A stretch of DNA of 64,000 nt from Siphonodentalium dalli (GCA_032622095.1 CP136067.1:180270556-180334555); one strand, 5' to 3'. Shown: positions 44,630 through 56,124, numbered from the stretch's first letter. Made by a program: numbers and translations. The notes: generated from the sequence alone by a model not told the origin.

Positions 44630-46746
44630 CCTGTTTCACGAAGCAAGGTCATAAGATTATCTTAAGATGGACTTAATCTAAGATCTAAGGTGGATCTTAT
44701 GATGTAACTTTTCCGTTTCAAGAACGCGTTTCACAAAACAAGATTAAGTCCTACTTAAGTAGTAAGTTAAGTTCCCGCTCATTTAGACTGGTTATCGACA
44801 ATTTTCTACAGTCCGGGACAAAAAAATGTGGGCTTTTGCAATCTTTATGTACCGCATTGAGAGGTTATCGAGAAAGAGCCGAGTCCGAGTTAACATTATT
44901 GTGTGACAGGGATGCTGGATAGCGGCTGGGGTGGGGGTGGACAAATCAGCGCATGTATCTTAGTGTCTATAGTCAGTGGCATTATATTCGCATATGGATC
45001 TTAGACTTGTATGAGTTCCACGATGTGAATTCGAACATGAGTACATCGCAGGCTCGTAAAATGACGAGCTTTGCGTTTACTGACGAGTGGCTGTGTCAGA
45101 AATAAGACAATATAATTATATGGATCGATGCATGACTGCGACCATGCATTCACGCCGAGTTAATCCACTGAGAGCAATGATCAGGCGATTTTTTTTATGC
45201 AAGCCGACATAACTCGTGTATTATCGACAACCGCTCTCTACGTGTAGCAATAATCAAAATAAATCGGCGATGTCATCAGGACACACATAGGTCATGTTTC
45301 GATTCAAAGGGAAATGAAAAATATTTGTTAGAGTAACTTTTTTATTATTTTTATGCAGATGTTTTATGCGGTTGTCATACCATGGAGATATATATAACTA
45401 CGTTTTCATTAGCACACTCGTATTAAGGGGTGTCATCGTTACGGGTGTGTATATCATATATACAGTATGCTGTACAATGGTCATCTCACCCCTGCAAAAA
45501 AAACATGACAAAAATTTGGCATACACTCAATAAAAATAATATTCTCTATAGAAAATTGTCACTATTTCTAAAACATATTTTGATAAAGAGCGTTTGTGTT
45601 ACCTTTCCTATATCTGCTTTGTAAACAGCCGACTGAAATTTGGAAAGAGGAAAGAATCAATACATTAATTGATCTCATTTTACCCCATCTCCCCACACAC
45701 ATATGGAATAACATAGAGGAGGTTGTGAGCTTTGAGCTAGGCCATAATTCTTATAAAAAGTTTAATTCGTGGGTATAATACAATTTTATAATATATATTA
45801 TCTATAGGTCACATACACAGCTGATAATTGACAATATCCTACATTCGACGAGGCTCGGGGGTGGCTAGTTGGTCTCTGTGGGGGGGGGGGTACATCGTGC
45901 AATTTCCAATTGCACCGCCCCTTAATTGAACCGGGCCAAACTTCCATGTTCGCGAAATGCCATATCCACCCACCAGTTGGATTTAAACTTTCCAATTGGT
46001 ATCTCAAATATTCCAACAGTTCGAAATTTCTAACCTGACGCCCCCAAAGTTGGTGATTTTCGGTTGCTGCTGTTTGTCTTAAACAACCCATTCCTTTACT
46101 AGTTAGAAATTAAAACAATTGAAACCTGTATATAGTGTACGATTAATGTTGTTGTCAGGCAGGCATGAACTTTCCAATTGCTAAACATTTTGACCAAAGT
46201 GTGTGTGTGTGGGGGGGGGTAGACAACACACAAACCCCATTCGCCACGTCCCTGATGACAAGCCTGTGCTCTGAATTGTTTTTACAAAACTAATTCTATG
46301 GTTATACGGTGGGGGGGGGGTTGCCCTCTCCAAACTTTGGTTTTGGAAAGTTTGAGGTATCAGTTGGAATGTTTAAACCCAAAGAGAATTTGGTGTTGTT
46401 TAAGGGGTGTAGTTGGACATTTCGATGCGAACACCCCCTCTCACTCTGTAGCCACGACCCTGTATACCAGACGGCGAATTGCCCACCCAGACAATGTACA
46501 GATATCTCCATAATTGCAAAATAACATAGGCCGCCATACTTGTGATCGATATGCCACTTATCACGTGGGTCTTAACTTTAAGATTATCTTATGACACCTC
46601 ACAGCAGTCTTAAAGTTAAGACCAAAGTTAAGACCATCTTAAGTTAAGACCTTGTTCGTGAAACGCACTTATGACTGAAGTTTGAACTTATGACCATCTT
46701 AAGTCCCAACTATGTCATAAGTTGCTTTCATGAAACAGGCCCCTGG
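44630..46746. repeat. Possible 2.1-kb unit bounded by ccaggggcctgtttca
   Basis: The sequence 'ccaggggcctgtttca' at 44630 is mirrored exactly at 46731-46746. Both sides are followed inward by related 'cataag..atcttaag' phrases. It may be a long element with terminal repeats, or two independent insertions of the short family at 46553 in opposite orientation. The 60-codon frame at 45596-45778 inside it is not recognised. G-runs occur at 45881-45890, 46211-46219 and 46311-46320. Confidence 0.45.
46553..46746 (-). repeat. Short 'cctgtttcatgaa' repeat, copy 1
   Basis: The reverse complement matches 56505-56690 at about 95%, including 'gcaacttatgacatagttgg', 'acttaagatggtcataagtt' and 'gtgtcataagataatcttaa'. 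The sequence is rich in 'cttaag' and 'cataag' and so can self-pair. Such 'ggcctgtttca' repeats are widespread in invertebrate genomes. Confidence 0.88.
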
Positions 46747-46749
46747 GTT

Positions 46750-47215
46750 GGATAATGATCAAGCAGAATTTATTCGCCTGAGATTTATTCGTGTGTGAGG
46801 TTATTAAGAACGGATGGATAGCACACAGTTTCAACCCTTTTTATACTACATACTTATTGACGAGTAGTTACATGTATCCCTTACATACAATAGATGTCCT
46901 GACTGTGCTCATGAGTAATCCTCTTAATTTAGTTTACCAATATAGTAATAGTTGAATAATGATTCCCTAAAAATTAATACCATAACAAAAAAAGTTTTCA
47001 CCATCCCCCATCTTATTCCATTTCATCCCATTGCGAACCTCAATCATGAACGACCTATGACCTCATCTCCTTAAAACATTGCACTGATATATTATACATT
47101 CTATGTTATTAGCTAAGCGATGGACGAATATTATTACTTGAATATTTCTTCTTTTCGAAACAAATGTAAACATTCTATATATATTTAGGTAATTAACATA
47201 ATTCTATGATTTCTT
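46750..47215. other. Gene-free stretch
   Basis: 'caaccctttttatactac' followed by 'gacgagtagtta' (46834-46877) resembles the family D end at 51645-51685. Nothing else is recognised. Confidence 0.4.
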
Positions 47216-47216
47216 T

Positions 47217-47360
47217 ATATCCTCCGGTTTTGGGGACGGCATGAAGACAGCCTTTACAGGTTATGCCATCCCCAATAACTCATTGTCTGTATAAATTAAT
47301 TGTGTAAAAATATATGTTATATTGAGTTATGAATAAATAATCATAGTCATAGTCATAGTC
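47217..47360 (+). mobile_element. LINE 3' end with hairpin and (TCATAG)n tail
   Basis: 'ttttggggacggcatgaaga' pairs with 'tatgccatcccca' to form a stem, followed by about 70 bp of A/T and a tail of 'aatcatagtcatagtcatag'. A 3' UTR hairpin with the ggggacggca stem and a tandem-repeat tail is typical of CR1/Jockey-like LINEs in invertebrates. No coding remnant is recognisable upstream, so the insertion is extremely 5'-truncated. Confidence 0.65.
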
Positions 47361-47489
47361 CCTCATGAAATGGTCGTTTGTTGAACTGCTGAACATTTCC
47401 CTCAAATAAATATGACTCCTTCTGTACTTGTATTATTTGTTGTCTGCTTATTGTTCCCTAAACCCGTTCCCGGTGATTATAGAGGTCAG

Positions 47490-47830
47490 AGGATCTCCAA
47501 CGAGTTATGTTGGGATATAAGATTTTATGAAACGAGTTTGATAGATTTTATTCACAACGAGTCGTAGACGAGTTGTGAATCAAAATTATCAAACGAGTTT
47601 CATAAAATCTTATATCCCAACATAACGAGTTGAAGATCTTGTCTATCACATGGAAAAAACTAGAGCTTAATGCCTTTTTTACAGATCAAAATCATTCAAA
47701 TAGGCTGAAAAATGGTGTTGGCTGAGACACTTCAGACCCGTGTACGACAGTATTGCGCGCTCTGGCTTGCGACCAAAAAGTCCCACCAATTTGCCTCTCT
47801 GTTTTTGTGCATATTTTCGTTAGTGCAACG
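47490..47830 (+). repeat. Family G copy 4 (5' half)
   Basis: It matches 35181-35475: 'ggatctccaac.agttatgt', 'gattttatgaaacgagtttg', 'cagtattgcgcgctc' and 'gttagtgcaacg'. In this copy the opening hairpin carries an extra 'acaacgagtcgtagacgagt' tip. The remainder of the family is absent. Confidence 0.85.
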
Positions 47831-48025
47831 AAGGTGGACAATAATGAACTAAATGAAAAAGCAATCATTTTACAATGGCGTCAAGTCTAGCGCGGCTTTT
47901 CGAAATAGTATTAATCCGCGCGGTAATTTAGTTGGCGCGATGCCAAGTATCCCGGGAAGCAGGCGGCTATTCGTCACTAGTGAGTTATAAGGAAATATGT
48001 AATGACTATTTAAATGATAAAATAG

Positions 48026-48108
48026 GGGTTTCATGTGATATAATAGAGCATTCCAATATATACTTTTATTAATGAGTGGGATAATTTATTTAGTATAGAA
48101 AGGGTTAA
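48026..48108 (-). mobile_element. Family D terminal fragment
   Basis: The reverse complement begins TTAACCCTTTCTATACTA and follows 12881-12965 ('attatcccactcattaata', 'atatattggaatgctctatt'). It abuts the TTAA MITE remnant and shares its TTAA. Confidence 0.65.
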
Positions 48109-48202
48109 CGGTACTCAGTAAGGCGCTTCAATGTTTACATATATAAGAGAATGCATTGGCACAAGGTTTTCGCAAAATTTCAGGAAATCCAGTCATGGAA
48201 GG
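48109..48202 (+). mobile_element. TTAA hairpin MITE, internally deleted copy
   Basis: It retains 'atataagagaatgcattgg', then 'cacaaggttttcgcaaaatt' and 'cagtcatggaagg', next to TTAA (48203-48206). The left hairpin and most of the first half are missing. Confidence 0.6.
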
Positions 48203-48486
48203 TTAAATGATATTTTAACAGAATTTAAACTGGAGGTGAAGGATCCGAGCTACATCACAGGGACGTGATAACGGGGGGAGACACCCCATACAAGTTTGGT
48301 AACAAATATCAGTAGCTGGAAATTTCATGTCTCACACAACATTTGTTGGAATTTCACACCTAACTGGGTTTAAATTGTTTTCATATTGAGCGCGATTTTT
48401 CTTGCTTTTAGATAAACAGTTGCATAGTTACCTATTTACGCTGATTTGCGGTCAAAATTTGGAAGTGAAATGGCCCTCAGTAACGC

Positions 48487-48848
48487 TGAATAGGTCACTC
48501 TCACCGGTTTTCTGTGATAAAGTTACCCAGGTTCCTGAAATTGTGATAAAGTTACCAAGTTGGAGAGGATTGTAATAAAGTTACCCAGGTTAATAACATT
48601 TAATGTTTAGCAACAAATTATTGATTTATGCGAACAAAATGACAAACTACAGTAGGCTACTAATATGTCTTAATTTATGCTACTGAACAATATTTCCCTC
48701 TGTCACTTTAAAATCGAGTTAATATTGTGAGATGTGCTCAACCTGGGCAACTTTATCACAATTCTCTCAAACCTGGGTAACTTTTATCACAAATTTAGGA
48801 ACCTGGGTAACTTTTCACAGAAACCCGGTGAGAGTGACCAATTCAGCC
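48487..48848. mobile_element. MITE with internally repetitive arms
   Basis: 'gctgaataggtcactctcac' then 'cggttttctgtgataa' is mirrored at 48815-48847. Each arm holds three copies of 'gtgataaagttacccaggtt'. The total is about 360 bp with an AT-rich non-coding centre. The repeated block inside a TIR resembles the design of the 1-3561 palindrome at small scale. Confidence 0.88.
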
Positions 48849-48850
48849 CC

Positions 48851-49062
48851 AGTAACCTTAGGACATCAGGGAATGTCATACAGTTGAACAGCTGTAATCT
48901 TAGGGTATCGGGAAATGTCCTACAGTTGAACAGCTTGAGGGACCATGGCCATCAGTAATCTTAGGGCGTCAGGAAATGTCCTACAGGTTAACAGCTTGAG
49001 GGACCATGGCCATCAGTAATCTTAGGGCGTCAGGAAATGTTCTACAGTTGGAAAGCCTGAGG
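48851..49062 (+). repeat. 61-bp tandem repeat, about 3.5 copies
   Basis: 'agtaatcttagggcgtcagg', 'aaatgtcctacagttgaaca' and 'gcttgagggaccatggccat' repeat with a 61-bp period. The first unit lacks the last third. The array runs into 'gttggaaagcctgaggtatc', which recurs near 46337-46362. Confidence 0.85.
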
Positions 49063-49249
49063 TATCAGTTGGAGAAGTCCAACACGTATATGAGAGGGGG
49101 TAAATGGAATGTCGCGAAGTTTGGTCTGGTTCAGATGGTGGAGGGCGCAGTTAGAAGTTTGGTCTGGTTCAGGTGGTGGAGGGCGCAGTTGGAAATTTCA
49201 AGGTGAACACCCCCCAATGGAGACTATCTACCGGTCTGCATGATTGGGG

Positions 49250-49808
49250 CAGGGTCCGCGCTAGCCCGAAATTTACTGTTGCCAAATATTTTGCCAAATA
49301 AAAATATTTTTTGCCAAATGCTGTTATAAATTGCCAAATGCTAACAGTTTCTACATTGTTTCTTCTATTTTGACTATTTCGACAATCGCTGCTTGATCGA
49401 CCTTTGATATTAACAGGAAAGCAGTTATTATTAATATTTCTCGCCTCTATACTTGGGTTTATCATAGAACAATAAACCAACAACATAACAATGAAAGGCA
49501 CATCGAAACAAAGAGGATTGGCTCTGTAAACACCACCACCAGACATACTAGCAATCCCCTCCCGTCGATACTAATGATATCCTGTTAATTGCATCTTGAT
49601 AGAGGTGTTAAATTTTCATAACCTTATAAATCACCACTAATACCATTAATAATGAAAGAGTTTCCTGAAATGATCGATATTGAGTGACAAATATTAATAA
49701 ACATTATTGATGAATCAAAAGTGACTTGCCAAATTTTTTGCCAAATGAAAATATTTATTGCCAAATGTGAATTATTATTGCCATTTGCAAGTGGCAGCGT
49801 GAACCCTG
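49250..49808. mobile_element. hAT-like non-autonomous element with 8-bp target duplication
   Basis: Termini CAGGGTCCGCGCTAGC and, on the other strand at 49808, CAGGGTTCACGCTGCC match at 12 of 16 positions. The element is flanked by identical octamers GATTGGGG (49242-49249 and 49809-49816). An 8-bp duplication and CAGGG-type ends are hallmarks of the hAT superfamily. Subterminal regions carry many 'ttgccaaat' repeats, likely transposase-binding arrays. The 125-codon minus frame overlapping the left end is not a transposase. Confidence 0.93.
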
Positions 49809-50269
49809 GATTGGGGTAATACATGCACTATTGTAATGTAATTACCGTTTGTGTCTTCTAATCGTTATGCAGTGCACATTTGAACCAAATTTATTCCAGA
49901 CTCCCGCCGTTACAACGATAAAGGTTCGGAATGGGACTAACTTTAGTGTCTCGGCCCGCGAAAGTCATTTACATTTCGATTTTCTTCTATTAAAGATTTG
50001 AAAACTCGTGTTAGAACATGTTATTGTTGTTCAGGTGCGTGTCTATTAACGGACACCAGCCATATTGTTTCATTAACGCGTCTCGTTTTTAGAGGTTCCC
50101 CAGCCAATTTCATCTAAAAAAATATGCCGTTGATGGCGTTCCAATGTGTTCTGCGAACGTAGTGTTTGTCAACATAATTATTGTGTTATCCAAACATGAG
50201 GGGACCTAATATTTGACGAGTAATTAACTCACAGAGACATGCATGAAGAATGCTCGATAACACGCGGCT

Positions 50270-51397
50270 GCAAAGTGATGCGGACTTGACCGCTTTGGAC
50301 CGGTCCGGTCGCGTTCCAGGGGTGGACCTCGGTCCGGTCCGGACCGGGTGTCACTGGACCGGACCGGACCGCTTTTGCCGCCGGTCCGGTACTCTCCGGT
50401 CCGGTCCACTATTTTACTTCTGTTATAATAAATTATCGCAAATATTATTGCGTATTTGCCGTCATATCAATTAGCAACGATGTATTGGCACATTCAAGTG
50501 GTTAATATCTATTAAACGTTTTATGCCAAGAAAACAATGTATAGATGTACTTTGTACATGTCACTTTCCTTAAAATGTATTAGTGTAACACTGGCCAACA
50601 CTATGTAGCACCCTATCAGTGCGACAAACATGCAATTGAATGCGTATGGAACTATTTGTCATAAACAGTGTAACATGGCATCAACTAATCAATTTGGATG
50701 GATATCGAATCGAGTATTCTATAGTTTTTCACAGTTATAATTATCGAAGAAACATGGAAACCACATTACGTAGTACATATACACAAGACAGTCACATTAA
50801 TCCAATATATAGTAGTTGTACTTAGGTATATAACTGTAATTGTCAGGACTATACAATCAGCCATCACAATCCAAGACTCCAATATTAATGTAGTAGTCAT
50901 ATTAGTACACATTTGTATAATTGTCATCAGTATAGTTATTTCGTTTAAATTTCAATTTAATGAAAATAAGTATGATACGAATCATGCATACGATCAGTTG
51001 AGTGCCATGTTAGATTGGTTATAACACATTCGGGCCCTAGCTAAATATATGTCCAATACATTTAATTAGTGCATGTTCGCATTACTAGAAATACTATTAT
51101 CGTGCATCGTTCCCAGTATATCCCACCAGAGACAGACAATGATGCATACAATCGGCAAAAATGTAAGTTTTAACATATATGAACTCATTGCAATTCACTG
51201 AACTCAGTAACCTTATAGTTTGTACTATACAGAGTAAAAACTTTGAGAAAACAGAATTCATTAACATATAGCCTATTATAGGTGGACCGGACCGTTTTGG
51301 ACCGGTCCAGGCATGTGTACCGGACCGGAATGGCCTGGGCCGGACCGGACTGGACCGCCTTGGCAGTGGTCCGGTCCGGTCCGCATCACTAAGTGTC
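50270..51397. mobile_element. 1.1-kb element with GGTCC/GGACC arrays
   Basis: AGTGATGCGGAC at 50275-50286 is mirrored at 51380-51391. Directly inside each end lies about 100 bp of self-complementary ggaccggtcc/ggtccggacc repeats (50297-50410 and 51283-51380). The AGTGATGC end resembles some hAT termini, but I could not find a convincing target duplication; only CGCGGC occurs outside both ends. The interior is AT-rich without a transposase frame. A 61-codon frame (50640-50825) is not recognised. Confidence 0.75.
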
Positions 51398-51459
51398 GCG
51401 GCATATATGTATTTTGATGTAGACCTTTCTAAACTAAATCGTTTCTCTCATTCAGTTCT

Positions 51460-51687
51460 AAAGGTATACATTGGAGTGGTCAATTGTTCATTTGGAGGGG
51501 AGTTGAGAATAAATGAGCAGACGACAGTCAGACGAAAAGACAATATAATTGCAGAATGATTCATGTTCATTGGTGGGAAATGTTCAGATAATAACTTCAA
51601 CAAATGACGTATTTGTTGAACTTATTATCTGAACATTTCCCGAGGGAACTACTCGTCAATGAGTATTTTGAATAGAAAGGGTTAAGA
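51460..51687 (-). mobile_element. Family D copy with 31-bp central hairpin
   Basis: It ends '..tagaaaggg' before TTAA (51683-51686). It shares 'ggaggggagtt' and 'gagcagacgacag' with 12955-12990. It contains a nearly perfect hairpin, 'gggaaatgttcagataataa' plus 'cttcaacaaat' against its complement (51579-51646), one mismatch in 31. Related but decayed hairpins are at 47370-47405 and 55915-56035. Confidence 0.75.
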
Positions 51688-51689
51688 TT

Positions 51690-52360
51690 TGTCCTTTCCC
51701 TCTGCGTTCTTGTCCGGGAATAGGCCGACAAATGAATTATATATGTGCTCCATGGTCACCATCATATGTTTCGAAACAAATCGTTCGACATTTGGTTCCG
51801 ATATACACAAATTGATTATATATATACATATATATATACTTATATATTGTCATAATAAATCAGTCTTCTTATACTTCCGACTGTAAAGTTGACAGTCTAG
51901 CTGTGATCTGAAGTGGCATTAACAACGTGTTCGGGAAGTTTGTCGCAATAAATTACAACGCGTTGTATGAAGTAGTACTTTCCGAAGTTCTTAATTACGG
52001 TTTTCATTTGCATGCAGTTTGAGATTATGTACTTATATATATAGAACATGTTGCTTTCTGGAAAAGTTCATCTGGGTCAACGTTATAATGATAATGTAGT
52101 ACTTGTATGTCTCTATTAAATCAATGCACATGCGCCTGCCTATACTTCACGGATATTAAGTTAAGTGGAACGAGTCGATCTCGGTAGTTGGACGGACATG
52201 TATCATTCAAACCTCCAATTTCTTGTCAAAGTAATTGGAGCGACAAGTACGATAGTTCGATAAATAAACGAGCTATTAATAAACCGGCTGAAAAACATTT
52301 GCCAAAGTCACAGTCAGTCAGTTTTCAGCTGTTTTCAACTTTTCACCAGAAGTCATACAC
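51690..52360. other. Gene-free stretch
   Basis: Short frames without recognised motifs and an AT-rich 'tatatatacatatatatata' patch near 51818. No repeats are noticed. Confidence 0.35.
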
Positions 52361-52361
52361 A

Positions 52362-52510
52362 AGCTGTTTATTGCTGCCATATCAGGAATAGACTACCACG
52401 AAACGATATGTTCTGTTTTATGTTTGGACCCAGTTGTATTTTTCATTACTTTTTGGGGTAGATAATGATCGTAGAAAGTTAGTTCAGATATTTATCGCTA
52501 TGTGGCTTTA
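52362..52510 (+). repeat. Family H/F fragment
   Basis: 'tttattgctgccatatcagg' then 'aatagactaccac' is the family H core. About 100 bp later, 'atttatcg' and 'atgtggctttaa' match the start of the F part at 31880-31965. The rest of the element is absent. Confidence 0.6.
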
Positions 52511-52511
52511 A

Positions 52512-53280
52512 GGTGCCTGAGCTGAGGTACATGTACCAGTCTGGTTCCATGACGCTGCACCTTCTCTACAGCGGTGCAATTATAATAAAAATGAGAGTCC
52601 CAGGCCGTGTTGCAATATTCAAGAATGTGTCTAACCATGCTCGTATAAGACACCTAAACGTGTTCGGGTCTAACACAATAAACTTTCTATTTAGGACACC
52701 GATGACCCAATAGGATGCTAGAATATGAGCGAGGCCACCGATTACCTCGTAATCAGGGGGATCCTTCTATTCAAGGGTAGAACTTGCGTTTGCCAGAAAC
52801 TAAGACTTTTAAAAATCAACCATGCAATCATCGTGACATTTGACAGCTCTAATCAAGTATACAACAAACAAAGGCAAACACGCTGTTTATCTGAAGTATG
52901 TCATTCACAATGTGCAATATATACACATTTAATGTAGAATGCTAGAAATATAATCAGGCATAATGTGCAACATATATACACATCTAAGGTGGAGTGCATG
53001 GCAAATTATCGGGCAAATTTGCCAGCATGGGACCGCAGTCTAACTCTGGGTTCGGCGCTCTGTTTATGTAATTTTCTTTTGTGTGTAAACATATTTATTT
53101 GTCTGATTTAATGAAAATGGTACAATGACAAAAAACATTATTACAGACAAAGGAATTGGAGTGCTGATTTCACTTATGTTTGACGGAGTAGTTACACGTT
53201 GAACGGGCGTCTCAGTCATTAAATCTCACGAGTGTTGATGTACACCACGACGGATTGCTGATGAATCGTTACTTTCCGGC
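52512..53280. other. Gene-free stretch
   Basis: The frames at 52513-52713 and 52725-52937 are not recognised. An imperfect direct repeat, 'aatgtgcaatatatacacat' and 'aatgtgcaacatatatacac', lies at 52910 and 52962. Confidence 0.35.
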
Positions 53281-53282
53281 AT

Positions 53283-54326
53283 GGTCGTCTAAAATTGTGT
53301 TCTTTATTGATCGCCGTCTATCGTGAAGACATTATCTTAAACGCCTTGGCATTCGGCACGTTATAATGTACTCAGATTGGGGGATACATCAATGTCACCG
53401 TCGTCTGAGGGCCGAGTCATAACAACCAAGGGTCGTGGCAATGTGCAATAAAACATAACACAATATCGAGGCATCAATTACCGCGCTGCGAAAAGACTTA
53501 CGAGAAATGCATGGAAGTCGACTGAGATACGAGACACTATCAGGATCAGGAACGCGACCAATACAGGGGAAACTATTCAAGTCCATTTGCATAGTTCTTT
53601 CATCTCCGCATATTCCTTGTTTTTTCAAATCGAATTTCACTTAATTTGAAACAATTTATCACCGCCATCTTATAGACTGAGGGGGTCACTTTCACCAAAA
53701 AAGTGGACACAGGCAAACACGATATCAAAATGTGACGAAGGGTATAATATTAAGGATCATTGAATAGTGGAAATATTACACAGGATTTGCAAAATATGGC
53801 GTTCTGTATATATTTGGTTGTTTACTGGGTTTCAATAATCATGATGATAATCTAAATTTCAAGACGGTTTCAAACAAATTATGCATGGTGGTCTAAATTG
53901 TGTTCTTTATTGGTTGTCGTATCTCATGAAGACCTGGCCTTAAATGCCTTGGCATTCAGCACACAATAATCTACATATATAGGTGAATACACCACTCTCA
54001 TCGTCGTCTGCGGGCCGAATCACAACAACCAATGGTCCAAACTCCATGCAGCGCCCTCTCCGTTCTCACTGCGATAGATCACTGTCGTATCGTCGGGACT
54101 ATATTTAGTCTTATATTATCTTATTTTGAACACAAAAAGTTTGCAATAATGGTAATTATTTCGGTATTGATAAGAACAATATGAACTTATCCAGACATCT
54201 AAAACATTAGTAAGAACATGTAAGAAATCCTTACCAACTGTCCTTGTGGCACTGGTATCTCAGTGGAGCGATGAGAAATGACTCTGGAGTTTGCCAATGG
54301 TCGTGGCAGTGTATAATAAAACATAG
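53283..54326 (+). repeat. Local duplication of about 600 bp, second copy interrupted
   Basis: 53283-53458 and 53887-54035 share 'tctaaa.ttgtgttctttatt', 'cttggcattc.gcac', 'tcgtcgtctg.gggccga' and 'acaaccaa.ggtc'. In the second copy about 260 bp is inserted (54036-54290) before the shared 'gtcgtggca.tgt..aataaa' resumes. The 81-codon minus frame at 53395-53640 is not recognised. Confidence 0.75.
53459..53518 (+). repeat. Single-copy relative of the 60-bp array unit
   Basis: 'cacaatatcgaggcatcaat' through 'acttacgagaaatgcatgga' matches the unit at 54327 with about six differences. It shows the array unit existed as single copy in the other duplicate. Confidence 0.85.
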
Positions 54327-54627
54327 CACAGTATCGATGCATCAATTACCCCGCTATGGAAAGACTTACGAGAAATCCATGGACGTCACAGTATCGAGGC
54401 ATCAATTACCCCGCTATGGAAAGACTTACGAGAAATCCATGGACGTCACAGTATCGAGGCATCAATTTCCCCGCTATGGAAAGACTTACGAGAAATCCAT
54501 GGACGTCACAGTATCGAGGCATCAATTACCCCGCTATGGAAAGACTTACGAGAAATCCATGGACGTCACAGTATCGAGGCATCAATTACCCCGCTATGGA
54601 AAGACTTACGAGAAATACATGGACGTC
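54327..54627 (+). repeat. 60-bp minisatellite, 5 copies
   Basis: The units start at 54327, 54387, 54447, 54507 and 54567, from 'cacagtatcgaggcatcaat' to 'aatccatggacgt'. They differ at only a handful of sites. Because 60 is divisible by three, two plus frames (124 and 129 codons) stay open and read 20-residue repeats. Neither has a known domain, and I treat them as artefacts of the repeat. Confidence 0.95.
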
Positions 54628-54831
54628 GAATGAGAATCGAGATACTAATCTGAATAGTACACAAAACCGGAACATATTTAGGGCTGTTGAATTGTACATA
54701 ACCTCGATATCGCGGTTTATACTTTATTAAACACCTTAATGTGCAAACCTCTATCTGCAAAAGTAACAACATGTTGTATTATCACTACATAGAAGACGAA
54801 GACTCACCTAACCCACCAACCCACGAGACGA

Positions 54832-55214
54832 CCCCCCCCCCCCCCCAATAAATTGAAATATCCACCGTTATGGTCACACTCAAGATTATATCATATATTG
54901 TTATAAGTGAAACGATGTTATACATATGAATTATCATGTTTGTGTGTAATTGTATTTTATGTTCATTTTGTGTAATACAATTATGTGGGGAGAGAGACCC
55001 TTTGTAAGCTGCAAAACTTGTGTCTCAATCCCGTTGCATTATTATGCAATAAAATATGTTTACACTAATGAGAATCGAGACGCTATCAGGAATTCAGGAT
55101 TGAGAACGCGACAAACGTAATGTAATTTAACGGAGGACTGTCCCCTTTTAGGGACGAACTTATATCAGCCCATTGTTTGTGTGTTGACCCCCCCCCCCCC
55201 CCCCCCCCCCCCCC
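54832..55214 (+). repeat. C15 and C27 homopolymers around a possible LINE 3' tail
   Basis: C15 is at 54832-54846 and C27 at 55188-55214. Between them, 'gggagagagaccctttgtaa' to 'gcattattatgcaataaaat' (54989-55056) has a hairpin and an AATAAA signal, suggesting a retroelement 3' end. Phrases 'taatgagaatcgaga' at 54629 and 55067 flank this insert-like segment. The homopolymer lengths may be unreliable. Confidence 0.5.
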
Positions 55215-55219
55215 GCCCA

Positions 55220-55900
55220 ATCCATAACTCAACCTGAAGACAGCTAAAAGTATCAACGACATATAAACAACACCTGCAGGCATGCATTCGTGTCAACACC
55301 CACACTGGGCCACAGTCCTGGGCCGAAATCATCAACAACTAAATCTCTGAATTTGTCAAATTATCTTAATACATGTGTATCTAAATTCCTAATGAGTTAT
55401 GACGAACACTCTATGTAAATATATCTGTCATCAGAAAGACTCTGTCAAATTACTAACGTTATATTATCGACAATTTACTATTAAAAAGAGATGAAAACGA
55501 TGACAAATGGAATCATCTGTTTCAGGAAGCCGCACTGACACTTTCGTACAAGACAAATTCGTAACCAAGAGCCAAATAAAACACGATAACAGCGTACCTT
55601 ATATTATATAATAGATGTTAGGATAGAGATATCCCCATAGCACCGGATACATGTATATATGTATATATATCCTTATATTATTATTATTTTGTAAAAAAAA
55701 CAAACGTTTTTACCGTCATCTGTATATACTGGAGTAAACACCCGGAATAACCTAGACGTCGCACTGCGATCTAAGTCAGTTACCGACTTAACACTCCCTA
55801 TACTGAATGGATTCTCCCACAAAGTTAACCAGTGTACATCCGAATGGTCTAGTATTGTTTTACGGTGCTATACAGGTAATATAATATAAGTACGAAATAT
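55220..55900. other. Gene-free stretch
   Basis: No motif-bearing frames or clear repeats. Contains 'atgtatatatgtatatatat' at 55651. Confidence 0.35.
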
Positions 55901-55904
55901 AATA

Positions 55905-56095
55905 CAAATACAGAAGAAGTCCTATTTATTGAGGGAAATGTTTAAATATTAAGTTCAAAAAGTTCAAAAAACGACCAAATATAAGTTCAGCAAACGACCA
56001 TGTTGGCCTTATTATCTAATCATTTCTTATGGGAGAACTATTGGCAAGGATGCTTCCGTATGGAAACGGTTTAATAAAGAACCTTATAACAAGTA
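55905..56095 (-). mobile_element. Family D, decayed copy
   Basis: 'gagggaaatgtttaaatatt', 'aagttca', then 'ttattatctaatcatttctt' and 'ggagaactattggcaagga' follow the order of 51573-51665 with many changes. It ends near 'acggtttaat', an apparent relic of GGGTTAA. Confidence 0.5.
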
Positions 56096-56124
56096 AGCCC
56101 CGGATACCGTCCGGGTACCTTAAT

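Noticed and set aside
44630-46746. Definite 2.1-kb transposon with 16-bp TIRs
   Set aside because: The right terminus belongs to a separate 190-bp repeat that also occurs alone at 56505, so two opposed short insertions explain the ends equally well.
49169-49546. 125-codon minus frame as a hAT transposase remnant
   Set aside because: No DDE, zinc-finger or dimerisation-domain residues are recognisable. The frame also crosses the element boundary at 49250.
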